From the NCBI GenBank assembly GCA_018500075.1, contig JAHBAN010000099.1, forward strand, positions 1 through 10,513: a stretch of 10,513 bases of DNA. The letters run 5' to 3'. Below the pieces are notes generated by a model. It saw only the letters and a list, made by a program, of their open reading frames with translations. It made no database searches and had not been told where the DNA came from. A program made the position numbers and the translations under genes. Below, in pieces: positions 1-7,594 of this stretch; positions within the stretch are counted from its first letter, which is position 1, and the number at the start of each line of letters is the position of its first letter. Source of the stretch: Flavobacteriia bacterium. GTDB lineage: Bacteria; Bacteroidota; Bacteroidia; Flavobacteriales; Flavobacteriaceae.

Positions 1-1154
<1,154 letters not shown>

Positions 1155-1164
1155 CTCATTTCGA

Positions 1165-1181
1165 ATTGTGCTGCGCACAAT
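1165..1181. other. small perfect hairpin 3' of polA
   Basis: ATTGTGC, loop TGC, GCACAAT gives a perfect 7-bp stem beginning 10 bases after the polA stop codon. It is the first of two consecutive inverted repeats in the polA/flavoprotein convergent gap. No T-run follows, so it is not a classical terminator by itself. It may help end transcription or protect the 3' end. Confidence 0.45.
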
Positions 1182-1189
1182 CCGACCGG

Positions 1190-1213
1190 TTGAGGGGGAC
1201 CAGTCCCCCTCAA
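1190..1213. terminator. strong stem-loop between convergent genes, possible bidirectional terminator
   Basis: TTGAGGGGGA, loop CCAG, TCCCCCTCAA gives a perfect 10-bp GC-rich stem with a tetraloop. Convergent stop codons at 1152-1154 and 1249-1251 flank it, as expected for a shared transcription end. On the + strand the nearest T-run (TATTTTT) comes about 15 bases after the stem, and on the - strand no T-run directly follows it. It is therefore not a textbook rho-independent terminator. Its position and stability suggest termination or 3'-end protection, which is inference. Confidence 0.45.
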
Positions 1214-1248
1214 ACTCCCCCTGGGATATTTTTAGCAATAAAAAAGGG
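1214..1248 (-). repeat. post-stop intergenic element, copy 1
   Basis: On the - strand, directly after the flavoprotein TAA, the sequence runs CCC, a T-run, an AT-rich middle, AATATCCCAGGGGG, and then leads into the 1190-1213 stem. A similar arrangement follows the phosphatase gene at 10461-10494, in the same orientation relative to the gene it follows. I recall similar GGGATATT-type elements after genes in roseobacter genomes, from memory only. The function is unknown; a role in transcript 3' ends is possible. Confidence 0.4.
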
Positions 1249-2379
1249 TTAGGCCGCTTCAGCCGCGTGTTGGCCGGCCCATTTGCCTGTGGCGAGGCAG
1301 GCTGTGATGAGGTAGCCGCCCGTGGGCGCTTCCCAGTCGAGCATTTCGCCGGCAGCGAAGACATTGGGTTGGCTTTTGAGCATGAGGCCTTCGCTGAGCG
1401 CCTCAAAGCGTAGGCCGCCGGCTGTAGAGATCGCTTCGTCCATCGGCCTTGGGCCAGCGTGGGCGATGGGCAGGTTTTTGAGCGTTTGGGCGACAGATGT
1501 GTCTCTATCCTTGCCAAACTCGAAGAATAGCGCGCGCTTCACCGGATCGAGCTTCAGCCGTTTGAGCAGATTGGGCAGGCTTTGTTTGCCGGCTTTGGCG
1601 AGACGGGACTCGATCTCTTGAAGAGTGACGTCTGGCATCAGGTCCAGCCAGAGCGGCGCGCCTTCGCGCATCACTTTGGACAGGGCATAGATGCCGCTTC
1701 CTTCCAGCCCGCGCCGCGAGACCACGAATTCGCCCCGGTGCTTGATCCCGCCGGCGCGCAGCGCGACCTGCTTTACCGGCGCGCCAAACAGCGGCGTCAT
1801 ATGGTCAGACCAGGCCATGGCGAAGCCCATGTTGGCCGGTTGAAACGGCGCGACAAGATCGGGCATCTGCTTGGCCCAGGCGCCATCAGAGCCGAGCCGC
1901 GCCCAGCTTGCCCCGCCCATCGCCAGCACGGTGACATCTGCGGCAAGCCTGACCTGATCCGTCGGCGTGTCAAAGCTTTGCCCCCCCAGCCAGCGGTGGC
2001 GTGTCTTGATCTCCACGCCCAGCGCCGCCAGCCTTGCAAGCCAAGCGCGCAACAGCGGCGAGGCTTTCATCGCCTTGGGAAAGACGCGCCCCGAGGAGCC
2101 GGTAAACACCTCCTGCTCCAGCGCTTCGGCCCAGTGCTTTACATCCTCCGGCCCGAAAGCCTCCAGCATCGGGCGCAGGGCGGGCTGCTCATAGGCCGCA
2201 ACAAAGGCCTCGAACGGCTCGTCTTTTGTCAGGTTCAGCCCGGATTTCCCCGCCATGAGAAACTTGCGCGCCGGCGAGGGTTTGGCCTCGGCCACTGTGA
2301 CAGCCAGCCCGGCTTTCGCCAGCTCTTCGGCGGCCATCAGCCCCGCTGGCCCCGCGCCGATCACCAGAGCGCTCTTCAT
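1249..2379 (-). CDS. NAD(P)/FAD-dependent flavoprotein, PP_4765 / HI0933-like family
   Basis: A 376-residue flavoprotein of the HI0933/BaiN-like group; the layout matches what I know as the TIGR03862 (PP_4765) family, whose substrate is not established. An N-terminal FAD-binding Rossmann motif GAGPAG sits at residues 8-13 with an acidic residue ending the second strand (VAEAKP). GKSGLNLT at 44-51 is the family's counterpart of the GNGRCNLTN segment. TAGGLRF begins near 319, and the C-terminal FAD-contacting block VFAAGEMLDW (340-349) plus GGYLITACLATGKWAG (354-369) is intact. There is no signal peptide or membrane segment, so it should be cytosolic. Its ATG overlaps the stop codon of the upstream channel gene as ATGA (2376-2379), which fixes the start and suggests translational coupling in a two-gene operon. 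Family assignment is confident; no reaction can be given. Confidence 0.9.
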   Translation of the reverse strand: MKSALVIGAGPAGLMAAEELAKAGLAVTVAEAKPSPARKFLMAGKSGLNLTKDEPFEAFVAAYEQPALRPMLEAFGPEDVKHWAEALEQEVFTGSSGRVFPKAMKASPLLRAWLARLAALGVEIKTRHRWLGGQSFDTPTDQVRLAADVTVLAMGGASWARLGSDGAWAKQMPDLVAPFQPANMGFAMAWSDHMTPLFGAPVKQVALRAGGIKHRGEFVVSRRGLEGSGIYALSKVMREGAPLWLDLMPDVTLQEIESRLAKAGKQSLPNLLKRLKLDPVKRALFFEFGKDRDTSVAQTLKNLPIAHAGPRPMDEAISTAGGLRFEALSEGLMLKSQPNVFAAGEMLDWEAPTGGYLITACLATGKWAGQHAAEAA

Positions 2380-3689
2380 GGCGCGCGCTTGTCGTGCAGC
2401 TCCACAACGCGGTGCGGATAGGGGATCGTGATGCCGTTGTCCTTGAGCGCGTTCCAGATCAGGAACAGCACATCAGAGGTGAATTTGTTTTCGCCATCGT
2501 CCAGCCCGTTGACCCAGAATTCGACCGCAAAATCGACCCCGCTCTCGCCAAATCCGCGCAGCTCGCAGTCAGGCGGATAGGGCTTGGTCAGCACTTTGGC
2601 GTGTTTGGCCACCGCCGCCTCGACAATATCGGGGACAAGATTGATATCGGTGTCATAGCTCACCGAGAAGGGCGCTTCATAGCGGTTTGCGCTGCCGGAA
2701 TCGGAATAATTGACCACCCGCGTGGTGATAAAATCTTCGTTGGGCACCACAATCCAGCGGCCATCAAACGTCTCTAATATGGCCGCGCGCGCTGTCATCT
2801 TGACAATCTTGCCGGCCTCGCCGCCGTCAAGCTCGACATAGTCGCCCACCGTGGCTTGCCCCTCAAGCAACAGGATCACGCCGGAAATAAAGTTTGACGC
2901 GATCTTTTGCAGACCAAACCCCAAGCCCACACCAATCGCGCCGCCCAAGACAGCCAGCGAGGTCAGGGAAATGCCCATGATATTCATCAAAAGCAGGAAG
3001 GCGACACCGAAAATCATCAGCTCCGCCGCCTTGGCGGCCAATGTGCGCGTCGCCGCAGGCATTTCCCTTTGCTTTTCGATGAATGCGCTCGACTGGTCGT
3101 TCGACCAGCGCCCCAGCCAGAACAGCACCGAGCCGGCAATAATCCCGCGCACAATCGACATGAGCGAGAAGCTGATATTGCCGAGCCCAATCACCGTTTC
3201 GCTCAGCTTCACACTCACCAGATCAAGCAGCCCGACCGCATAAAGCGCCATCACAGGGATCAGAACATAGCGCCCGAGCAGCTTTAGAAACGGGTCGCGC
3301 AGCGCCTCGGTGACAAGTGTGCGCGCCGCAAGAAAAAGAAACACCCGCTTGCCAAAGGCAATCACAGCGCCCGAGTCAAAAAGCGAGCGCACCACAGTTT
3401 CGCCCGCCGCCGTCAAGACATAGGCCAACAGCGGCAGGATCAAGGGCACAAACCGCAAAAGCCAGCGCCGCCCGTTGGCAAGCATCGTGAGCTGCGCCTC
3501 ATCGGGCGTCAAGATCTGCACAAACTTGGGGCGCGCCCGCCGTGTCACAAGCACAGCCAGAACATAAGCCAATATCAGAAGGCCAAATTGCGACCACGCC
3601 GCCGGACTCAAGAGCCAGCTCTGGGCCAAAGCCCAGCCTTGTTCGGCATAAACAAACACCGTTTTGATGATCTGAGGTTGCCCGCTCAT
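2376..3689 (-). CDS. MscS-family mechanosensitive ion channel
   Basis: Inner-membrane small-conductance mechanosensitive channel, about 437 residues, which would release solutes on hypo-osmotic shock. Hydrophobic segments lie near residues 34-50, 77-94, 109-125, 140-157, 173-192 and 224-243, followed by the Gly/Ala-rich pore helix AVLGGAIGVGLGFGLQKIASNFISG at 246-270. The MscS beta-domain follows (VGDYVEL at 281-287; FDGRWIVVPNEDFITTRVVNYS at about 308-329), then a cytoplasmic C-terminal region. This is longer than E. coli MscS (286 aa) because of extra N-terminal membrane helices, as in mid-sized family members. The frame stays open upstream to an ATG at 3980, but that would run antisense through the HNH gene. 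I choose 3689 because AAGGGA lies 7 bases upstream and the hydrophobic part begins soon after. The ATG at 3746 is an alternative. A weak promoter-like pair lies upstream at 3725-3753. Its stop overlaps the flavoprotein start. Confidence 0.93.
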   Translation of the reverse strand: MSGQPQIIKTVFVYAEQGWALAQSWLLSPAAWSQFGLLILAYVLAVLVTRRARPKFVQILTPDEAQLTMLANGRRWLLRFVPLILPLLAYVLTAAGETVVRSLFDSGAVIAFGKRVFLFLAARTLVTEALRDPFLKLLGRYVLIPVMALYAVGLLDLVSVKLSETVIGLGNISFSLMSIVRGIIAGSVLFWLGRWSNDQSSAFIEKQREMPAATRTLAAKAAELMIFGVAFLLLMNIMGISLTSLAVLGGAIGVGLGFGLQKIASNFISGVILLLEGQATVGDYVELDGGEAGKIVKMTARAAILETFDGRWIVVPNEDFITTRVVNYSDSGSANRYEAPFSVSYDTDINLVPDIVEAAVAKHAKVLTKPYPPDCELRGFGESGVDFAVEFWVNGLDDGENKFTSDVLFLIWNALKDNGITIPYPHRVVELHDKRAP

Positions 3690-3724
3690 CTCTACATCCC
3701 TTACCAACTGGGTTACCTCTTCGT

Positions 3725-3753
3725 CTAATGCCCCGTTCGGCCCCATTTTACAA
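3725..3753 (-). promoter_or_regulatory. candidate promoter for the MscS-family gene
   Basis: On the - strand, TTGTAA (3748-3753) and CATTAG (3725-3730) are separated by 17 bases, a sigma70-like arrangement with a modest match. Transcription would start near 3718, giving a leader of about 30 bases before the ATG at 3689. The -10-like box overlaps the left arm of the 10-bp inverted repeat at 3728-3737. Weak evidence: such matches also occur by chance. Confidence 0.25.
3728..3737 (-). repeat. left arm of a 10-bp inverted repeat flanking the HNH gene
   Basis: ATGCCCCGTT on the + strand; its exact reverse complement AACGGGGCAT lies at 4103-4112. Read in the direction of transcription, the same 10 bases lie upstream of both the MscS-family gene (start 3689) and the STAS-like gene (start 4137). 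It could be a shared operator, the mark of an insertion carrying the HNH gene, or chance. Confidence 0.4.
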
Positions 3754-3764
3754 CTGAGCAACAC

Positions 3765-4067
3765 ATGATGAACGACACGCCGCCGCTTTGCCCGCTCTGC
3801 CACCGCCCCATTCCCGAGGGCGTCCCGCAAAGCCGGCATCATCTTATCCCGCGTCTGCGCGGCGGCAAAGGCGGCGAAACAGTGCTGCTGCACCAGATCT
3901 GTCACAATGAAATCCACGCGTCGTTGAGCGAAACAGAGCTGGCGCGCAGCTATAACACGCCCGAGGCCCTGCGCGCCCATCCGCGACTGGAAAAATTCAT
4001 CCGCTGGGTCGCCAAGCGCCCGCCGGACTTCAAGTCAAAAACCCCCGGCAAACGCCGAAGTCGCTGA
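3765..4067 (+). CDS. small HNH endonuclease-like protein
   Basis: A 100-residue protein with a compact HNH nuclease core filling its N-terminal half. The zinc-ligand pair CPLC is at residues 9-12, the HH-x2-P element (HHLIPRLRGG) at 25-34, and CHNEIH at 46-51. These give the expected Cys/His framework with the HH pair and the final His as candidate catalytic and metal ligands. The C-terminal half has LEKFIRWVAKRPPDFKSK and a basic tail ending KRRSR, which could bind nucleic acid. No methyltransferase, integrase or phage gene is next to it, so the target is unknown. Two ATG codons in tandem (3765 and 3768) are possible starts; only a weak TGAG lies upstream. It is divergent from the channel gene with a 75-base gap and is flanked by an exact 10-bp inverted repeat. 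Domain call is firm; the role (restriction, repair, homing remnant) is not. Confidence 0.85.
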   Translation: MMNDTPPLCPLCHRPIPEGVPQSRHHLIPRLRGGKGGETVLLHQICHNEIHASLSETELARSYNTPEALRAHPRLEKFIRWVAKRPPDFKSKTPGKRRSR

Positions 4068-4102
4068 GCGTCTTTGCGCTGGCTCAATACGGGCCTTGCC
4101 AA

Positions 4103-4112
4103 AACGGGGCAT
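4103..4112 (+). repeat. right arm of a 10-bp inverted repeat flanking the HNH gene
   Basis: AACGGGGCAT, the exact reverse complement of 3728-3737, ending 12 bases before the AAGGAG ribosome binding site of the STAS-like gene. No convincing -35 box sits 16-19 bases upstream of the adjacent CATGAT, so the arm is better read as a possible regulator site than as part of a promoter. Confidence 0.4.
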
Positions 4113-4136
4113 GATAGGCGCCGAAAGGAGAGTGAC

Positions 4137-4502
4137 ATGACACTCACATATTCAGAAGACGACAGCACCAAAACCGCCACAATCACAGTGTCCGGCAAGA
4201 TAACCCGAGACGATTATGATGCGGTGATGGCCCCTATTCAGGCCTTTATAGACAAGCACGGCAGCATCAATTTCATCGAAGTGATCGAGAGCTTTTCGGG
4301 CTTTGACCCCTCCATCATCTGGCCCGGTATCAAGTTTGACATCGCCAATCTCAAGCATATCGCGCGGGTGGCGGTCGTCTCCGATATCGGCTGGATCAGC
4401 CCGTTTACCAAAGCTGCGGGGTATTTCATGTCTACAAAACTGCGAATGTTTGACCTCTCCGAGCTTGATGAGGCGCGGGACTGGGTCAAATCATCCGCTT
4501 GA
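4137..4502 (+). CDS. STAS/SEC14 (SpoIIAA-like) domain protein
   Basis: A 121-residue single-domain protein resembling the SpoIIAA-like family (PF11964), which adopts a STAS/SEC14-type fold; members are soluble and mostly uncharacterised. Supporting features are an N-terminal beta pair ending in TITVSGKITRDDYDAVM (about 16-31), a helix then INFIEVIESFSGFDPSIIWPGIKFD (44-68), the core strand RVAVVSDIGW (77-86), and a C-terminal MFDLSELDEARDWV (104-117) typical of the family's final strand and helix. No phosphorylatable Ser in an anti-sigma-antagonist motif is evident, so sporulation-type sigma regulation should not be assumed. The frame is open back to an ATG at 4074, but AAGGAG at 4125-4130 lies 6 bases before the ATG at 4137, which decides the start. 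The last 17 bases overlap the end of the convergent crotonase gene. Confidence 0.88.
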   Translation: MTLTYSEDDSTKTATITVSGKITRDDYDAVMAPIQAFIDKHGSINFIEVIESFSGFDPSIIWPGIKFDIANLKHIARVAVVSDIGWISPFTKAAGYFMSTKLRMFDLSELDEARDWVKSSA

Positions 4503-5091
4503 TCCCGCTCACAATCTCGGGCTTCGCCGCCAGCACATCGGCGGCGATCTCCCGCGCCTGCTCCAACAGCACATCAGCCGCGACAATCCGGTCAATCAGG
4601 CCAAAGGCGAGCGCCTCTTCGGTCATGATTTTCTGACCGCCCATCAAGACAAGCTTGGTGCGCGCAGGGCCGATCAGGGCGCTCATGCGGGCAGGGTCAG
4701 AGGGCTGGGGCAAAAAGCCGAGCTTCATCACAGGATAGAAAAACTTTGCCCCCGGCACAGCCAGCCTGATGTCACAGGCCAGCGCCATGCCCATGGCCCC
4801 GCCCGCCAGCGTGCCGTTGAGCGCCGCAATGCTGAGGCCATCAAACGCCGCCACAGCGCGCGACAGCCGCTCCCATAGCGGCGAGGTCGCCAGCCCGGCG
4901 CGCGCCTCCTCAAGATCGGCTCCCGCCGAAAAGACCTTGCCCGCGCCAGTCAGCACAAGCACCCGCGCCGCGCCCGCGCCCTCAATGATATCGCAAAGCT
5001 CCTCCAGCATGGCCGCGGTGAGCGAATTGGCCTTTTCGGGCCGGTTTAGAGCCACAACCCAATAGGCCCCGTCTCTTGTGAGCGTGATCAT
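4486..5091 (-). CDS. short crotonase (enoyl-CoA hydratase/isomerase superfamily), catalytic Glu pair absent
   Basis: A 201-residue crotonase-fold protein. Family marks include LNRPEKANSLTAAM (15-28), the first oxyanion-hole segment SAGADL (55-60), and the second with N92-G93...G97-G98 leading to CDIRLA (106-111). Aligned by eye to rat mitochondrial hydratase, the two catalytic glutamates E144 and E164 fall on G101 and V121, so ordinary enoyl-CoA hydration is unlikely. The CoA-binding fold and oxyanion hole appear kept, so isomerase, hydrolase or another crotonase-type chemistry is possible. It ends at KRMI about 50 residues short of the usual 250-260, and no continuation is visible in other frames downstream, where the STAS-like gene lies antisense. 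The ATG overlaps the stop of the SDR gene as ATGA (5088-5091), suggesting coupled expression and a shared pathway on an acyl-CoA-like substrate, which is inference. Confidence 0.88.
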   Translation of the reverse strand: MITLTRDGAYWVVALNRPEKANSLTAAMLEELCDIIEGAGAARVLVLTGAGKVFSAGADLEEARAGLATSPLWERLSRAVAAFDGLSIAALNGTLAGGAMGMALACDIRLAVPGAKFFYPVMKLGFLPQPSDPARMSALIGPARTKLVLMGGQKIMTEEALAFGLIDRIVAADVLLEQAREIAADVLAAKPEIVSGIKRMI

Positions 5092-5840
5092 ATCAGGCCC
5101 ACCGCCTTGCGCAGCGCCTCATCGCGCAGGGCAAGTTCCTGCCCGAGAAACGGATCGGCCGCCGCGCCACACATCCACAACAGCGCCCGCGCGGGCCACT
5201 CCGCCGGAATATGGTCTTCCCAGTTCATTTCACTCACAGGGTTCACACCGCTCGCCTTGATTTCGCGCTGCATCTGCGTCGCCACCGTCCCCGGCGAAAG
5301 CCCCATTATACGCAGCCCTTGCGCCGCGCCTTCCAGATGGGCCGCTTTGGTCATCATGGCCGCGCCCGCCTTGGAGGCGCAATAGTGGCTCCAGCCATCG
5401 AGCGCATTATGCGCCGCCCCAGAGCTGATCGTGATGATCGTGCCGTGGCCCTGCCTGATCATAGGGGGCATCGCCGCGCGCATCCCGTGATACACGCCCT
5501 TGAGGTTGATATCGATTGCCGCGCCCCAGGCCTCGGGGTCGCTCTCTGCCAGCATCGCCACAGGCTCGATGACACCGGCATTGCCAATCAGGATATCCAG
5601 CCCGCCAAACCGCCCGATGGCCTGCTCCACAGCCCTGTGCATATCGCCATATCGTGCGACATCACAGGCAACCGCCATGGCCGTCTCGCCAATATCAAGC
5701 GCAATCTCGTCAATCGCGGCCTCGCTGCGCGCCGTCAGAACAACATTGGCCCCCTCACGCGCAAAAAGCCGTGCCGTGGCTTCGCCAATCCCGCGGCTCG
5801 CGCCGGTGATCAGCACAGTCTTGCCGGTTACGTCACTCAT
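5088..5840 (-). CDS. short-chain dehydrogenase/reductase (SDR) family oxidoreductase
   Basis: A classical SDR of 250 residues, the usual length. The dinucleotide-binding TGASRGIG is at 12-19, with Arg16 and Arg38 (LTARSE) favouring NADP(H). Further marks are CDV at 59-61, the NAG motif at 87-89, the structural Asn112 in DINLKG, and the catalytic triad Ser139/Ser140, Tyr153 and Lys157 (YCASK). SPGTVATQM follows as the usual Pro-Gly turn after the active site. It is complete and probably an active cytosolic oxidoreductase acting on a hydroxy/keto substrate that cannot be named. The start at 5840 is supported by AGGAGG 5 bases upstream. It is the first gene of a two-gene unit with the crotonase, joined by a 4-base overlap. 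The partner suggests hydroxyacyl/ketoacyl-type chemistry, but SDR substrate range is too wide to be sure. Confidence 0.93.
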   Translation of the reverse strand: MSDVTGKTVLITGASRGIGEATARLFAREGANVVLTARSEAAIDEIALDIGETAMAVACDVARYGDMHRAVEQAIGRFGGLDILIGNAGVIEPVAMLAESDPEAWGAAIDINLKGVYHGMRAAMPPMIRQGHGTIITISSGAAHNALDGWSHYCASKAGAAMMTKAAHLEGAAQGLRIMGLSPGTVATQMQREIKASGVNPVSEMNWEDHIPAEWPARALLWMCGAAADPFLGQELALRDEALRKAVGLI

Positions 5841-5965
5841 GATGTCCTCCTGTTTTTCAACAGTGGTAATCTGCCCGTTTAGGCACGTCCAGCAGGATCA
5901 CCCCTTGACCCCCGCGTCACGCGCCCACACCATTATGGCAACAGCATTTCTTGAAAGGTTTTCTC

Positions 5966-7522
5966 ATGGTCCTCCGCTCCTTGCTTCTCAGCAGCGCCAC
6001 TTTGGCTTTCACAGCCACAGCCGCCTTCGCCGATCTCAGCGCCCAAGAGGTCTGGATGGACTGGAAAGCCTATATCGAAGGCTTCGGCTACAGCGTAAAG
6101 GCAACAGAAAGCACATCAGGCAACAGACTCACCGTTTCCGATCTCACTTTGGCCATTCCCCTGCCAGACGAGAGCGCCACCATGACGCTCGATATGGCGG
6201 CCATGTCCTTCGCAACAGGCGCAAACGGCACAGTAGACATCATCCTGCCAGAGGCGTTTCCCGTCGGCTTCACTCTGGTCTCGGGCGGGAAAACAGAGGT
6301 CGCCGGCACGCTCCAGTATGACACAACCGATCTTTCCATCCGCGTTTCGGGCGCGCCGGAGTCGATAACCTACACAACAACAGCCACAGCGCTTGATATG
6401 CGCCTGTCCCATCTCGCCATCGAGGGGCAGCCCACAGATCTGGGCACCCTCTCGCTCGATATGGCGGGCCTCACAGGCGTCACCCATATGAAGCGCGGCG
6501 CGCTGCGTGAGGTTGCGCAGTCCTTTGCTCTCGACAGGCTGGGCTACACGGTCGATATCCAGCCGCCACAGAGCCAGAGCAGCGCGCCGGAGCGCTTCAA
6601 AATGACGGGCGCGCTTGACGCCCTGCGCTTTGACGGCACAGGGGCCTACCCCGAGGCCGCTGACGGGGCCGGAGCCGGGGCCGACAGCACCGGCGCTCAA
6701 GACGTCTCGGCTCTGCTCTCCTCCGGCTTCGCCTTTGACGGCGGCTTTGCCTATACCAACGGCAAAAGCGCGGTCCAGATCACCGAAAACAACGAAACAA
6801 CAAGCGCGGCGTCATCGTCCCGAAGCGGCCGCCTCAATGTCGCGATGAGCAAAGCCGGCCTGCACTACGGCGGCGAAGCGCTGGGCCTCACATCAAGCCT
6901 GACACATAGCCAGATGCCCTTCCCCCTCGACGTCACCGCCGACAAAAGCGCCTTCGCCCTGACCCTGCCGCTCACCGCTTCAGAAGCCGCGCAAGACTAC
7001 GGCCTCACCATCGAGTTGCGCAATCTCGCCACATCAGACCAGCTCTGGTCGCTGCTCGATCCGACCGCCCAGCTCCCCCGCGCGCCCGCCACGCTGCGGC
7101 TTGATCTCTCCGGCACAGCAAAGCTCCTCGTTGACCTGCTCGATCCCGACAGCATGGCCGCGCTGGAAGCCGGCGCGCAAAGCCCCGGCGAAATCCGCTC
7201 TGTCTCCCTCAACGCCCTCGAGCTGTCCGCCGCAGGGGCCTCGCTCATAGGCACCGGCGCATTCACAATCGACAATACCGACACCCAGACATTCGCAGGG
7301 GCGCCCAAGCCGGTCGGCGCGGTTGACCTCAAGCTCGTCGGCGCCAACAGCCTGATCGACAAGCTCGTCGCCATGGGCCTGCTCCCCGAAGATCAAGCCA
7401 TGGGCGCGCGCATGATGATGGCCCTCTTTACCCTTCCAAGCGACGCCCCCGATACGCTCACCTCAAAAATCGAGGTCAACGATCAGGGCCATGTCCTCGC
7501 CAACGGCCAGCGCCTGCGCTAA
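5966..7522 (+). CDS. exported DUF2125 domain protein
   Basis: A 518-residue protein of unknown function. A Sec signal peptide is clear: MVLR, a hydrophobic core LLLSSATLAFTATAA, and a likely cut after AFA before DLSAQ (about residue 23), placing the protein in the periplasm. The mature start DLSAQEVWMDWKAYIEGFGYSVKATE, the repeated beta-strand-like segments (LTVSDLTLAIPLPDESATMTL and following), and the ending GHVLANGQRLR match what I know of the DUF2125 family in Rhodobacterales. A low-complexity Gly/Ala/Asp stretch (ADGAGAGADSTGAQD) lies around residue 231-245. No catalytic motif is visible; the long beta-rich chain suggests a structural or lipid/envelope-related role, which is inference. 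An upstream TTG at 5951 is in frame, but AAAGG at 5954-5958 sits 7 bases before the ATG at 5966, and the signal peptide begins there. Confidence 0.9.
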   Translation: MVLRSLLLSSATLAFTATAAFADLSAQEVWMDWKAYIEGFGYSVKATESTSGNRLTVSDLTLAIPLPDESATMTLDMAAMSFATGANGTVDIILPEAFPVGFTLVSGGKTEVAGTLQYDTTDLSIRVSGAPESITYTTTATALDMRLSHLAIEGQPTDLGTLSLDMAGLTGVTHMKRGALREVAQSFALDRLGYTVDIQPPQSQSSAPERFKMTGALDALRFDGTGAYPEAADGAGAGADSTGAQDVSALLSSGFAFDGGFAYTNGKSAVQITENNETTSAASSSRSGRLNVAMSKAGLHYGGEALGLTSSLTHSQMPFPLDVTADKSAFALTLPLTASEAAQDYGLTIELRNLATSDQLWSLLDPTAQLPRAPATLRLDLSGTAKLLVDLLDPDSMAALEAGAQSPGEIRSVSLNALELSAAGASLIGTGAFTIDNTDTQTFAGAPKPVGAVDLKLVGANSLIDKLVAMGLLPEDQAMGARMMMALFTLPSDAPDTLTSKIEVNDQGHVLANGQRLR

Positions 7523-7559
7523 AACGCGCAAAAAGTGATCCCGACAAGCCGCGCTCCTG

Positions 7560-7565
7560 TATAGA
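7560..7565 (+). promoter_or_regulatory. possible -10 box upstream of the GSAPN gene
   Basis: TATAGA in the 72-base gap after the DUF2125 gene is a good -10-like hexamer, but no convincing -35 lies 16-19 bases upstream. If used, transcription would start near 7571, at the first in-frame ATG, which supports translation from the ATG at 7595. Confidence 0.22.
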
Positions 7566-7594
7566 TTGCAATGCAAAAGAACAGGGGCGCCCAT

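Noticed and set aside
3690..3980. N-terminal extension of the MscS-family protein back to an ATG at 3980
   Set aside because: It would run antisense through the complete HNH gene and has no membrane or domain features, whereas the ATG at 3689 has AAGGGA at good spacing.
4074..4136. Earlier in-frame ATG at 4074 for the STAS-like gene
   Set aside because: The added residues (RWLNTGLAKTGHDRRRKE) do not match the family, and AAGGAG at 4125-4130 points clearly to the ATG at 4137.
5850..5863. Small inverted repeat CTGTT-TTTC-AACAG upstream of the SDR gene
   Set aside because: A 5-bp AT-containing stem next to the ribosome binding site is too weak to call an operator or attenuator.
5905..5936. Promoter-like TTGACC and CATTAT upstream of the DUF2125 gene
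   Set aside because: The two boxes are 20 bases apart, too far for a good sigma70 promoter, and the -10-like box is nearly symmetrical, so the match is not convincing on either strand.
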